Shown here one piece after another: positions 33,496 through 41,650 of a DNA stretch of 64,000 nucleotides. Source of the DNA: an uncultured Sutterella sp. (GTDB lineage: Bacteria > Pseudomonadota > Gammaproteobacteria > Burkholderiales > Burkholderiaceae_F); NCBI GenBank assembly GCA_905213905.1, contig CAJMKD010000001.1, positions 186,001-250,000 of the forward strand, written 5' to 3'. The position numbers and the translations under genes were made by a program. The notes under the pieces are model-generated. The model was not told where the DNA came from, did not search any database, and saw only the letters and a program-made list of their open reading frames with translations. Within the stretch, counting starts at the first letter, position 1. Each line of letters starts with the position of its first letter.

Positions 33496-34779
33496 ATGAC
33501 AGATATTTCCAAAAAGAACTCGGAGATCCCTCAGCAAACCGATGAAAAAACAGCGGCAGCACCTGTTGCGCCGACTTCTTCCGATGCTAATGTTGAAGCA
33601 TCTGAGAAGCGAGGGGCATCACGCACCGAAAAGCGCGAGCCGCTCTATGCCAACGAAAAAATTGATCGTCCCCCTCGTTTCCGTAACAGTCGAGACATTC
33701 TCAATCACCTTAAGGTTTCGATGACGGAGCGGGGGTATGCGCGCAAAGAAGACGTTATTAACGACATTCTTTCAGGTCAGTCGCCAGAAGATCGTGAAAG
33801 CATTCTGCGTGCGCTTCTGAGCGAATTCAGTAAGCGTCGAGGCAAAACGCAACAGGAAAAAGAGGCTGAAGACAATCAGCTCAACCCAGATTGGCCCAAG
33901 GGCGCATACCCGTATGTCAATCGCATGCGCCGAAAAGTATATGAGGCTGAAAAATATCATCTGCAGGTTGAGTTGCTGAAGCTTCAGGCTTGGGTAAAAG
34001 AGACGGGGCAACGGGTTGTTATCTTATTTGAAGGACGAGACGCAGCAGGCAAAGGCGGAACCATCAAGCGTTTCATGGAGCATCTCAATCCTCGTGGGGC
34101 ACGTATCGTAGCTCTCGATAAGCCGACGGAAGCCGAGCGCGGACAATGGTATTTCCAACGCTATATTCAGCATTTGCCAACCAAGGGAGAAATCGTTTTC
34201 TTCGATCGCTCCTGGTATAACCGCGCCGGCGTCGAGCGTGTAATGGGCTTTTGCACAGACGATGAATACTACGAGTTCATGCGCGAAGTTCCTGGCTTTG
34301 AGCGCAACCTGGTTCGCAACGGCATTTATCTGATCAAGTTCTGGTTCTCCGTGAGCCGTGAAGAACAACGTCGCCGCTTCAAAGAGCGAGAAGTCTCTCC
34401 TCTTAAGCGCTGGAAGCTGTCTCCGATTGATCGAGCTTCGCTAGATCTTTGGGACAATTACACAGCAGCAAAAGAAGCGATGTTTTTCTCAACGGATACA
34501 TCCGAAGCGCCTTGGACTGTCATCAAGAGCGACGATAAAAAGCGCGCTCGCCTGAATGCCATGCGTTATGTGCTGAATGCCATTCCTTATGCGCATCGTA
34601 ATTTGAAGGCAGTGGGGCCCGTCAATCCTCTTATTGTTGGGCGAGCAAGCGCCATGTTTGAGACGGCAGAAAATCATGGTGGTCTTGGCGGTATCGGGAT
34701 GCCGCAGGCGTACAGCTCCGATCTGCAGCCGCTGATCCTGCCGTCAGGGAAGAAGGCCGATAAGAAGTCGAAGAAGTAA
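33496..34779 (+). CDS. ppk2: Polyphosphate kinase 2 family protein
   Basis: PPK2-type nucleotide/polyphosphate phosphotransferase. The ATG at 33496 follows GGAG at 9 nt and gives 427 residues. The first 60 residues are an Ala/Pro/Ser-rich extension. A helical region follows, then the kinase core from about 165: Walker A LFEGRDAAGKGGTIKRF, HLNPRGARIVAL, Walker B FFDRSWYNRAGVERVMGF, the lid SREEQRRRFKER and the WKLSPIDRASLDLWDNY segment. The single core domain fits class I PPK2, which transfers phosphate between polyphosphate and nucleoside diphosphates. Ppx at 61.9-63.3 kb is a second polyphosphate enzyme in the window. Confidence 0.92.
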   Translation: MTDISKKNSEIPQQTDEKTAAAPVAPTSSDANVEASEKRGASRTEKREPLYANEKIDRPPRFRNSRDILNHLKVSMTERGYARKEDVINDILSGQSPEDRESILRALLSEFSKRRGKTQQEKEAEDNQLNPDWPKGAYPYVNRMRRKVYEAEKYHLQVELLKLQAWVKETGQRVVILFEGRDAAGKGGTIKRFMEHLNPRGARIVALDKPTEAERGQWYFQRYIQHLPTKGEIVFFDRSWYNRAGVERVMGFCTDDEYYEFMREVPGFERNLVRNGIYLIKFWFSVSREEQRRRFKEREVSPLKRWKLSPIDRASLDLWDNYTAAKEAMFFSTDTSEAPWTVIKSDDKKRARLNAMRYVLNAIPYAHRNLKAVGPVNPLIVGRASAMFETAENHGGLGGIGMPQAYSSDLQPLILPSGKKADKKSKK

Positions 34780-34803
34780 ATGCTACTGATGCTTTAAAAG
34801 CAC

Positions 34804-34845
34804 AAACCGTTCATTCGCGCAGATGTGTGAATGAACGGTTTTTTT
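34804..34845 (+). terminator. Terminator of ppk2
   Basis: AACCGTTCATTC and GAATGAACGGTT form a 12-bp perfect stem with a T7 tail, 24 bp past the ppk2 stop. Confidence 0.9.
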
Positions 34846-34927
34846 CAAATGGGGAAAGCGTTTTTGCAGCTACCTGCGGATGCAACCTCATCTTCGGACG
34901 GCAATCGGTATGAACGAACAAGCAGCC

Positions 34928-34943
34928 TGTTTCACGTGAAACA
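34928..34943. promoter_or_regulatory. parS site 1 (ParB-binding centromere)
   Basis: TGTTTCACGTGAAACA is an exact match to the 16-bp palindromic parS consensus bound by chromosomal ParB proteins. It lies between the convergent ends of ppk2 and the CBS gene, outside coding sequence. No parA or parB gene is in the window. Confidence 0.93.
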
Positions 34944-34966
34944 TGTGCGATATGTTGCAGAAGCAG

Positions 34967-34982
34967 TGTTTCACGTGAAACA
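34967..34982. promoter_or_regulatory. parS site 2 (ParB-binding centromere)
   Basis: A second exact TGTTTCACGTGAAACA, 39 bp from the first (start to start). The pair forms a small cluster for ParB loading. By family knowledge such sites lie mostly in the origin-proximal part of the chromosome. Confidence 0.93.
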
Positions 34983-34988
34983 AAGAAA

Positions 34989-35010
34989 AGGCCCCGGAAT
35001 TCCGAGGCCT
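34989..35010 (-). terminator. Terminator of the CBS-domain gene
   Basis: On the minus strand AGGCCTCGGAATTCCGGGGCCT folds into a stem with one mismatch and is followed by TTTTC. It lies 35 bp past the stop at 35046 and next to parS site 2. Confidence 0.75.
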
Positions 35011-35045
35011 GATTCCTTGACGAGCAAAGAGAGGAGAAAAGATGG

Positions 35046-35501
35046 CTAGGAGCGCAACGTCACTTCGCGTGTTTTTGATGAGTGAATGTTGCGGACAAGG
35101 CCACCGAGCAATTCCGAAAGCTCTTCAATCAGATTTGAGTTGGAAATAACGCCGACGATGGTGCCCTCTTCGCTGACAATTGGAAGACGGCGGATGCCGA
35201 ATTCGCGCATGCGTGCCAGTGCAGTCACCATGCCCTCATTGGGTGTCGCGGTGACAACTGGCGCTGTCATGACATCCTTTACTGTTAGTTCCTCAGGATT
35301 ACGCTTGCGGGCTACAACTTCAATGGCGATATCGCGGTCCGTGATCATGCCGATCGGTTTGCGATCGGCGTTGATAACGACGAGGCTCCCGACGTGCTCA
35401 GCGCGCATCTGAGCAGCGCATTCCTGAATATTCTTGTCGGCGGTGATGGTGGCCACGTCGTGGACAGCCATGTCAATGACTTTAAGAGAACGGGTACGCA
35501 T
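35046..35501 (-). CDS. CBS-domain pair protein
   Basis: Protein of 151 residues made of two CBS domains: about 15-70 (DVATITADKNIQECAAQMRAEHVGSLVVI, then GMITDRDIAIEVVA) and 77-135 (DVMTAPVVTATPNEGMVTALARMRE, GIRRLPIVSEEGTIVGVIS). Such stand-alone pairs bind adenosine nucleotides and regulate partner proteins. No catalytic domain is attached and the partner is not evident. The ATG at 35501 is used; a second in-frame ATG at 35471 lies closer to the first domain. It is a single gene with its own terminator. Confidence 0.85.
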   Translation of the reverse strand: MRTRSLKVIDMAVHDVATITADKNIQECAAQMRAEHVGSLVVINADRKPIGMITDRDIAIEVVARKRNPEELTVKDVMTAPVVTATPNEGMVTALARMREFGIRRLPIVSEEGTIVGVISNSNLIEELSELLGGLVRNIHSSKTREVTLRS

Positions 35502-35654
35502 CTCGTGATAACCAAAAAAGCACTCGGGCTAACTAGCCGAAACTCGGCGGTCGAGTGGTGTTGGACTGTAGTAATAAAGCGGCTTTGATTGTATCGAAAA
35601 ACGAAAAATGAGGCCGTCAGTCTTCGTCAGATCTGCTGAGAATTGAGTGCTGCT

Positions 35655-36563
35655 TTATGACTCGGTGCTGTTCTGCTCTGCTATGCGGACAAAACGGTCG
35701 AAGCTGTAAAGCGATTTATCCATCAAATGTGATGCTGATACACGCTGCAGACTCATAAAAGTGTTGTAAACCCGACCAGGAAATTCTCGGTCCCAGCTGC
35801 GGATGAGTTCTTTGATTTCTTGTCGCTTCAAATTTTCTCCTGCCCCGCAGATGCCCTTGGCAGCAAGCGGATAACCGCGGATCTTGGCGAGCTTTTCCGT
35901 CTCCTTCTCGCGGACATATACCAGCGGACGAATGACAATGTTTTTGCCGTCGTCACTTCTAAGTTTGGGCGGCATAGCCTTGAGGCGTCCGCCATAGAAG
36001 AGGTTAAGCAAAAATGTGCTGACTACATCATCCATGTGATGACCAAGGGCAATCTTCGTGCAGCCAAGTTCGTTGGCAACGCGATAAAGAATGCCGCGGC
36101 GAAGTCGTGCGCAGAGAGAGCAGACGTTTTTGCCTTCAGGAATCAATCGCTCGATGATGGCGTTCGTATCTTGATCTTCTATGTGATAAGGAACGCCGGA
36201 AGCAGCCAGCTGTGCCTTGAGAGATTCAAGCGGAAATTGCGGGATATGCTGATGCACATTGACCGCAATGAGATCGAAGCGAATGGGCGCTCTCGCTCGC
36301 AAGGTCTTAAGCGCGTCAAGAAGCACATAGCTGTCTTTGCCGCCGCTCATCGCAACCAGCACTTTGTCACCTTCTTCGATCATGTTGAAGTCGGTAATGG
36401 CTTGTGCAGTTAGACGAACAATGCGCTTTTCCAGTTTTCTCTGTGAAACTGAGAGCTTGTTGCGTTCGGACAGTGTCATCCCTGAAGAATGGTCATTCTT
36501 CTCACGGAAAATGTCGGAGGAATCAGAGGGCAAAGGAATGATAGGGATGGCGTGGTCAATCAT
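35655..36563 (-). CDS. ttcA: tRNA 2-thiocytidine(32) synthetase TtcA
   Basis: ATP-dependent enzyme that thiolates C32 of certain tRNAs, using an Fe-S cluster. The PP-loop is AMSGGKDSYVLLDAL. The paired cysteine motif CSLCARLRRGIL and a later Cys in AAKGICGAGENLKR give the three cluster ligands. GHHMDDVVSTFLLNLFYGGRLKAMPP is the family core. The ATG at 36563 overlaps the folB stop by 8 bp and gives 302 residues. The longer open frame only reads through folB. Translational coupling with folB is likely. Confidence 0.92.
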   Translation of the reverse strand: MIDHAIPIIPLPSDSSDIFREKNDHSSGMTLSERNKLSVSQRKLEKRIVRLTAQAITDFNMIEEGDKVLVAMSGGKDSYVLLDALKTLRARAPIRFDLIAVNVHQHIPQFPLESLKAQLAASGVPYHIEDQDTNAIIERLIPEGKNVCSLCARLRRGILYRVANELGCTKIALGHHMDDVVSTFLLNLFYGGRLKAMPPKLRSDDGKNIVIRPLVYVREKETEKLAKIRGYPLAAKGICGAGENLKRQEIKELIRSWDREFPGRVYNTFMSLQRVSASHLMDKSLYSFDRFVRIAEQNSTES

Positions 36564-36972
36564 GAGAAGAAATAGTAGAAAAGGATGAGCCGACGCACCA
36601 TTCTTCGATACCGACAGCGTCTGCGTCGGCATAGGCATCGAGTTTTGCGGAAGACAGACGAACAAGCATAACGCCGGGTAGCTCAGCAATTTTAGTGATC
36701 AGTCTGCGAACGAGCGTTTCCTGCAGGTTGGTATGGTTTGCAGTTGCTTGGCGCAAAATGCCGCTAATGAGGTCGTAGTCGAGAACGCAATTGATTTCGT
36801 CGGCGAATTTATCAACTTGTTTAAGTGTCCAGACATCGCAGTCAAGCCGCAAACGCTGACGCATCTCCTTTTCGTTGTTGTAAATGCCAATGGAGCAGGG
36901 AAGAGTCAGTCCCGAAATAAACACACGGCGACAACGGGATCGAAGGAAAGTTTCATCTGGAAAACAAAGCAT
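36556..36972 (-). CDS. folB: Dihydroneopterin aldolase
   Basis: Folate-pathway enzyme converting dihydroneopterin to 6-hydroxymethyl-dihydropterin. The protein has 138 residues. The family start RVFISGLTLPCSIGIYNNEKEMRQRLRLD and the central DYDLISGILRQ are recognisable. The catalytic Glu is probably in NLQETLVRRLI. An AKLDAYADADAVGIEEW segment ends the domain. It overlaps ttcA by 8 bp on the same strand and is divergent from the small membrane protein gene at 37038. Confidence 0.85.
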   Translation of the reverse strand: MLCFPDETFLRSRCRRVFISGLTLPCSIGIYNNEKEMRQRLRLDCDVWTLKQVDKFADEINCVLDYDLISGILRQATANHTNLQETLVRRLITKIAELPGVMLVRLSSAKLDAYADADAVGIEEWCVGSSFSTISSHD

Positions 36973-37037
36973 CTGAATCAGTGGAGAAGGGAAAAAAGCA
37001 AGGTTTTGAGCAGCGAAGCCTCTAAAATGACAGCATC

Positions 37038-37229
37038 ATGCGATGGGCAATAGTCATTTTTATTTTTTTAATCGTCATTCTGACGAGCATTCCGACGCTT
37101 CGGCGTTTCGGCGTAGGCCGACTGCCAGGAGATCTTAGCTTCAAGATCTGCGGGCGTCAGATTGAATTGCCGTTCATGAGCACGATTTTGTTGTTCCTGG
37201 TGGCTGTGTTAGTAGGGAGGCTTCTCTAG
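37038..37229 (+). CDS. DUF2905 small membrane protein
   Basis: A 63-residue protein with a hydrophobic helix at each end (about 4-18 and 45-62) around the conserved RRFGVGRLPGDLSFKICGRQIELPF, the hallmark of DUF2905. The function is unknown. Its last 21 bp overlap the convergent CCA-enzyme gene on the other strand. Confidence 0.8.
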   Translation: MRWAIVIFIFLIVILTSIPTLRRFGVGRLPGDLSFKICGRQIELPFMSTILLFLVAVLVGRLL

Positions 37230-38342
37230 CGAGTTCCAAGCCTTAACAACCGCATCTTTTCGCGCATTAAAAACCGCTGAGGGTATGGTTTTCGGGTCCT
37301 TTTGTGCTTTGGCAATAGCACCTGCATCGATGCTTCGCCATGCGCAGAAAGCAGCTTGTATGCGCTGTTCCTGAAGAAGCGCATGCGAAGCAGCCGCGTC
37401 GGCTAGCACGAGCCGACGATACCGCAGCAGTTCAGTCATGCGTTCCGGACGGCGCAACGCATCTGCTTTTAAGAAAATCGAGACGGCATCATTGGGCTCA
37501 TCAAGCCGCTTTAAATCGAATTCAATGCGCTTGAGGACTTCGGCAAAGCTCAGATTTTCGGCGCTTGCTCGAATGGAGCCAAGGAACTGCCGAATACATT
37601 TGTCGTCAGGAAGACTGGAAACAAGTGCCGCAAAGCGTGCAGGCATCGACAGTCTTTCGCGAACGGTGATGTGTAGCGCACGTCGTGCTGGAGCATCGAA
37701 GGAAAAGTTTGGATAAAGGCGTTGCCAGAATCCGCAGGCGGATAACACATCCAACATGCGGCATGGGACGGGCGTTGCAAGCCCTTTTGTTAATTCTGCC
37801 AAGACGCGCTCTGGAACAAGAGCGTCTGCTTCGCCCGCGGCTACCATGGAGCGCATCAGCGACATAGTTTCGGGAGCAATTGAAAAAGACGGAAACTTTG
37901 CGGCAAAACGTGCGAGGCGAAGAATTCGAACAGGATCCTCCGCAAAAGCGTCGCTGACATGACGGAGAATGCGGGCCTTAAGATCATTCACGCCTCCGTA
38001 TGGATCAATTATCTTGCCCGTTTCTGTCATGGCAATCGCGTTGATGGTCAAATCACGCCGTCGAAGATCTTCTTCGAGCGTCACATCAGGAGCGGCATGG
38101 AAAACAAAACCGTGATAGCCGGGAGCTGTTTTCCGTTCGGTACGGGCAAGTGCGTATTCTTCATGAGTCTTAGGATGAAGGAATACGGGGAAATCTTCTC
38201 CTACCGGTAAAAAACCTCTGCGGATCATGCCTTCCGGCGTTTCTCCGACAACAACCCAGTCACGATCATTGGGCTGATTCGCTTCGCCGAGTTTGTTTAA
38301 AAGACGGTCTCGAACGTAGCCGCCAACGGTGAAGATTTGCAT
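37209..38342 (-). CDS. cca: CCA tRNA nucleotidyltransferase without a functional HD domain
   Basis: Adds CCA to tRNA 3' ends. The start at 38342 (MQIFTVGGYVRDRLL) gives 377 residues and matches the E. coli N-terminus; an ATG at 38384 would overlap the upstream slt gene. Visible motifs are GGYVRDRLL, the metal-binding DRDWVVVG, DFPVFLHPKTHEEYALARTERK and RRDLTINAIAM, with EDPVRILRLARFAAKF in the neck. E. coli CCA has FATLCHDLGKG at the start of the HD phosphohydrolase part; here the aligned stretch is FAALVSSLPDD. The HD metal ligands are therefore gone and the C-terminus is shorter. Confidence 0.92.
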   Translation of the reverse strand: MQIFTVGGYVRDRLLNKLGEANQPNDRDWVVVGETPEGMIRRGFLPVGEDFPVFLHPKTHEEYALARTERKTAPGYHGFVFHAAPDVTLEEDLRRRDLTINAIAMTETGKIIDPYGGVNDLKARILRHVSDAFAEDPVRILRLARFAAKFPSFSIAPETMSLMRSMVAAGEADALVPERVLAELTKGLATPVPCRMLDVLSACGFWQRLYPNFSFDAPARRALHITVRERLSMPARFAALVSSLPDDKCIRQFLGSIRASAENLSFAEVLKRIEFDLKRLDEPNDAVSIFLKADALRRPERMTELLRYRRLVLADAAASHALLQEQRIQAAFCAWRSIDAGAIAKAQKDPKTIPSAVFNARKDAVVKAWNSLEKPPY

Positions 38343-38358
38343 GGATGAACGGGCAGTG

Positions 38359-40836
38359 TCAGGGAATGTTGGGGTTGGTTGCATAGCTTGGATGAATGCG
38401 TCCGATGAAGGAAGTGAAATTTTTGATCGGATTGCCAAGAAGAACACTATATGTGAGCGTGTTTGAGAGAACGTTTTTCACATAGCCGCGCGTTTCGTAA
38501 TATGGGATAGTTTCAATGAAAACTGCACTCTCCGTGCTTTCAGAAAGCGCTGCTCGCCAGCTTCTGGCTTTAGCGGGGCCGGCATTGTAAGCTGCCGTGG
38601 CAAGTACATAGCTCGAATCTAAGTCAGCAAAAAGCATGTGCAGATAAGCACTGCCGAGGACTAAATTCATTTCTAGCCCTGTGAGCAAGCTTCGATCATA
38701 TGCGGAAACGCCTAGCCGTTTGGCTAGCCAATCGGCTGTTGCTGGCATGACTTGCATGAGTCCCTGTGCTCCAACCGAGGAGCTGACCATTGGGATAAAA
38801 CGCGATTCTTGACGAATAAGACCGTAGATCCAGGCAAGCGAAATTTGTTGAGCCTGGCTCACGCGTGAAAAAAGGGCGTAGTGCGGCATTGGGTAGCGTT
38901 GGCGAATATCTACGATATCGTGGCCCGAACGCAAACTTGTATTGATCATGCGGTGAATGAGGAGCTTTTCCTTGGCATAGGCAGCTAGAACAACAAAATC
39001 GCGATCCTTTAGAGTACGGGCACCCCAGTTCCACTCCTTATGTCCCTCTATGTAGAGATGCATGCGATAAAGTGCGCGTGCACGAGCCAAGCTCGGATCT
39101 TTTTCCCAAGCTTCAATTTCCTGCGATTGGGGAGGATTTTTGATGGAAGATCCCAGTGCGTAAGGTCTGTGAAGCGCGTCTGCAGCTAATTTCCCGTAAA
39201 ACGTGTAATTACCCGCAATGCGCTCGAATTCGTGCTTTGCTTGTCGTTCGAGTCCGCGGGCAGCGAGTGCGCGTCCTCGCCAGTAAACCCAGGTTTCATC
39301 CGCACGAAGCGAATCAGGCATTTCATCGATGATTTTATTGAGCGAATACCAATTGCCGGCTCGAAGCGCAGCACGTGCATACCAAGCAACGAGTGCTTTT
39401 GCATCTGATACGAGTAAAGGGCGAGTCTCAAAAGCACGACCCGCTTTTCGATACCAGCTGAAGGCTTTGTCCTCAAGCTTGACCGTACCTGAATAACCAA
39501 TTCGCATCCAAACAAGCGAGCGCCAGAATGCACTTGCCTTACGATCCAGGCATTTGCTTGCAATTTCTGCCGCAAGTTCGGGTGACGTACGAGAAAGACG
39601 CAGTGCTGCAAAGACACCTAATCGAGCATGCAAAGAGGACAAATCTTTCTGTTTACGAAACCATTCGATAGGGTTGTCTAAAATTGAGCCTAGTGATGCA
39701 ATTGACGCAGGGAGTTCCGGTCTCGGTACATCTGCGAGCACACGCTTGACCTCATCCCATTTTCCTCGCTGCATTAGAAGAATGACTCGTGGCCATGCCC
39801 AGCTTCGATCGCGTTTAACGATCGCTTCTCCAAGCGTGCGGTAGGCGTCCGAAAGCGGGTTCACGGCATCCCGATAAAGAGTCTTTGCGGATTTAAGCAG
39901 TTCTGGTTTCGGGGGGGTGTCAGGCGTGCCGAGTGCATAAAATGCATGCCAAGCGGCCAGATCTGAATCCTTTTGATGCCAGACGAGCAGGTCGTAGAAA
40001 AAATCGAAGCGTTCGGCATTCATGCGGCTTGCCATTAGTCGCAGATATTGAAAAGCAGCTTCTTCTCCGATGTATTCACCCCGATGAAGCTCAATGAATC
40101 GCTCGAAGTTGTAAGCCACTTCAGGAGCGTCTGGTTGAGCCCTCAACGTCAGTACCAACGTCCAAAGCTCGACGTAGTCCTTGAGCAGATGCTTCGAAAG
40201 TAACGGCGAAAGTTCCTTAAGCGCAGCGATATCGCCGTGGACATAGGCATCCTTGGCCGCTAAGAAGACGTTATCAAGCGGTTCTGGCGGCATCGCATAA
40301 AGCGCGATGTCGAGGGGATCCACGGCGGGCAGATCAAGCAGTTCCGCCGTTAATTGGCCTGCGGCATCAGCTGCTTCTGCTGCAGCTGCGATATTGAATG
40401 TTCGTTCAAAGAAGGGCTCCCGCACAGAAAAAGCTTGATCAACAGCGCGGATGACGTCAGCAGGGTTAACCATGGCTGCTGACTCAGTGATGATGGGAGC
40501 GTCTATTTCTGCTTCTCTTAGCGATTGCAAGCGTTCTGCAATCGTAATGGGGACAAGCCGCCTGGGAATAAGACGCCGTCTGGGCATGGATGTCGAGGTT
40601 GCTGAATCCGTATCTGTATCAGATGCGACTGCGTTCTTAAGGGACAGCTCTTGTTGGTCTTCCTGGCTGAAGAGCGAAAGAATGTTGAACCAGCCGTCCG
40701 ATTCGATTTCGACAGCCTCCTTATCTGTGCTTGGGGGAATCTGCGTCTCTGCAGCTTGCGACGAACTAGCCGTGGCAGCAGCGAGCGCAAAAAACGCACA
40801 AAAGGCAGTAACACGTAGCGGGAACGACACAGGCAT
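38359..40836 (-). CDS. slt: Soluble lytic murein transglycosylase
   Basis: Periplasmic enzyme that cleaves peptidoglycan to anhydro-muropeptides. The ATG at 40836 starts a clear signal peptide (MPVSFPLRVTAFCAFFALAAA, cut near SQAAE). The mature protein has a long alpha-helical U-shaped region (about 170-600, repeated short helices). The C-terminal SLT catalytic domain has the Glu in LIRQESRFIPMVSSSVGAQG, then GLMQVMPATADWLAKRLG and ATAAYNAGPAKARSWR. At 825 residues it is longer than E. coli Slt70 because of an acidic, Ser-rich N-terminal extension. It is followed by cca after 16 bp. Confidence 0.9.
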   Translation of the reverse strand: MPVSFPLRVTAFCAFFALAAATASSSQAAETQIPPSTDKEAVEIESDGWFNILSLFSQEDQQELSLKNAVASDTDTDSATSTSMPRRRLIPRRLVPITIAERLQSLREAEIDAPIITESAAMVNPADVIRAVDQAFSVREPFFERTFNIAAAAEAADAAGQLTAELLDLPAVDPLDIALYAMPPEPLDNVFLAAKDAYVHGDIAALKELSPLLSKHLLKDYVELWTLVLTLRAQPDAPEVAYNFERFIELHRGEYIGEEAAFQYLRLMASRMNAERFDFFYDLLVWHQKDSDLAAWHAFYALGTPDTPPKPELLKSAKTLYRDAVNPLSDAYRTLGEAIVKRDRSWAWPRVILLMQRGKWDEVKRVLADVPRPELPASIASLGSILDNPIEWFRKQKDLSSLHARLGVFAALRLSRTSPELAAEIASKCLDRKASAFWRSLVWMRIGYSGTVKLEDKAFSWYRKAGRAFETRPLLVSDAKALVAWYARAALRAGNWYSLNKIIDEMPDSLRADETWVYWRGRALAARGLERQAKHEFERIAGNYTFYGKLAADALHRPYALGSSIKNPPQSQEIEAWEKDPSLARARALYRMHLYIEGHKEWNWGARTLKDRDFVVLAAYAKEKLLIHRMINTSLRSGHDIVDIRQRYPMPHYALFSRVSQAQQISLAWIYGLIRQESRFIPMVSSSVGAQGLMQVMPATADWLAKRLGVSAYDRSLLTGLEMNLVLGSAYLHMLFADLDSSYVLATAAYNAGPAKARSWRAALSESTESAVFIETIPYYETRGYVKNVLSNTLTYSVLLGNPIKNFTSFIGRIHPSYATNPNIP

Positions 40837-40928
40837 CCAAGCTTCGGCTAAGAAATAGAAGTAGTAGGTATTGCCCGTTAATATAGCGGCACCTTGCAGG
40901 GAAGATTTCGAGAGAAGGAGAATTGAAA

Positions 40929-41558
40929 ATGTCTGAAGCAAAAAATACGATGCGCCGTGCACTGCGTGTGCGACGCAGCGATGCACTTATCGATGCGGAA
41001 GAAAAAATCGTAGGTAAGCTGGCTCGCCTTCTCTCTGGAAGATTCGAAGACGCAGCAGAAGAACGCTTATGTGAAAAGCTGAACGCTTCGCGGGTAATAG
41101 GGATTTACTCGCCGCTTTTGGGGGAGCCGGACTTGCGCGGCATTTTCTGCGATTGGCTTGAACTTGGTGACAATCGCGCATTGGCGCTTCCATTTATTGA
41201 TGCCGACGATATGATGAGCTATCGACAGTGGGATCCGAACGCTGACGGAAACATCTGCCGTGATGCTAAAGGCATCATCTCTTCAACGGGGCATGGTGTA
41301 TCCCCGGATTTTCTTGTGATTCCCTGCGTTGGCTATTCTGACAGTTGTCATAGACTTGGCAATGGCGGCGGTTTTTTTGATCGCTACATAGCACGGATGC
41401 GGAGAGAGGAACAGAATGGGAGGGTAGCCTTCCTCTGCGGGGTTGCGCTGGAAGCCTGCTGTGTGCAGCTAGAGCTTTTTGAATCGTGGGACGAGCCGCT
41501 GGACTGCATCCTGACCGAAGAAAAAGTTCGTTTTCACAACGCAATGATCAAAATCTGA
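40929..41558 (+). CDS. 5-formyltetrahydrofolate cyclo-ligase
   Basis: ATP-dependent conversion of 5-formyl-THF to methenyl-THF in one-carbon metabolism. From the ATG at 40929, after a GAAGGAG ribosome site, it has 209 residues. The signature GNGGGFFDRYI is at about 150-160 and is preceded by DFLVIPCVGYSDSCHRLG. The N-terminal RRALRVRRSDAL fits the family. Nothing like 6S RNA is visible in the 92 bp upstream, unlike the ssrS-ygfA arrangement in enterics. Confidence 0.88.
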   Translation: MSEAKNTMRRALRVRRSDALIDAEEKIVGKLARLLSGRFEDAAEERLCEKLNASRVIGIYSPLLGEPDLRGIFCDWLELGDNRALALPFIDADDMMSYRQWDPNADGNICRDAKGIISSTGHGVSPDFLVIPCVGYSDSCHRLGNGGGFFDRYIARMRREEQNGRVAFLCGVALEACCVQLELFESWDEPLDCILTEEKVRFHNAMIKI

Positions 41559-41566
41559 AGGGCGCG

Positions 41567-41604
41567 AAAAAAGCCGCTGGGATATAAACCCGCGCGGCTT
41601 TTTC
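41567..41604. terminator. Bidirectional terminator, cyclo-ligase gene / ahcY
   Basis: AAAAAAGCCGC and GCGGCTTTTT flank a short inner stem, giving A and T tracts on both sides. It sits between convergent stops at 41558 and 41651 and can serve both genes. Confidence 0.8.
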
Positions 41605-41650
41605 TAATGATGGCTGCAGAATCGCTTGAGTCGATGCAGCTCAATGCTCA

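Noticed and set aside
40837..40928. 6S RNA upstream of the 5-formyl-THF cyclo-ligase gene
   Set aside because: The gap is 92 bp, too short for 6S RNA (about 180 nt), and no long bulged stem is visible.
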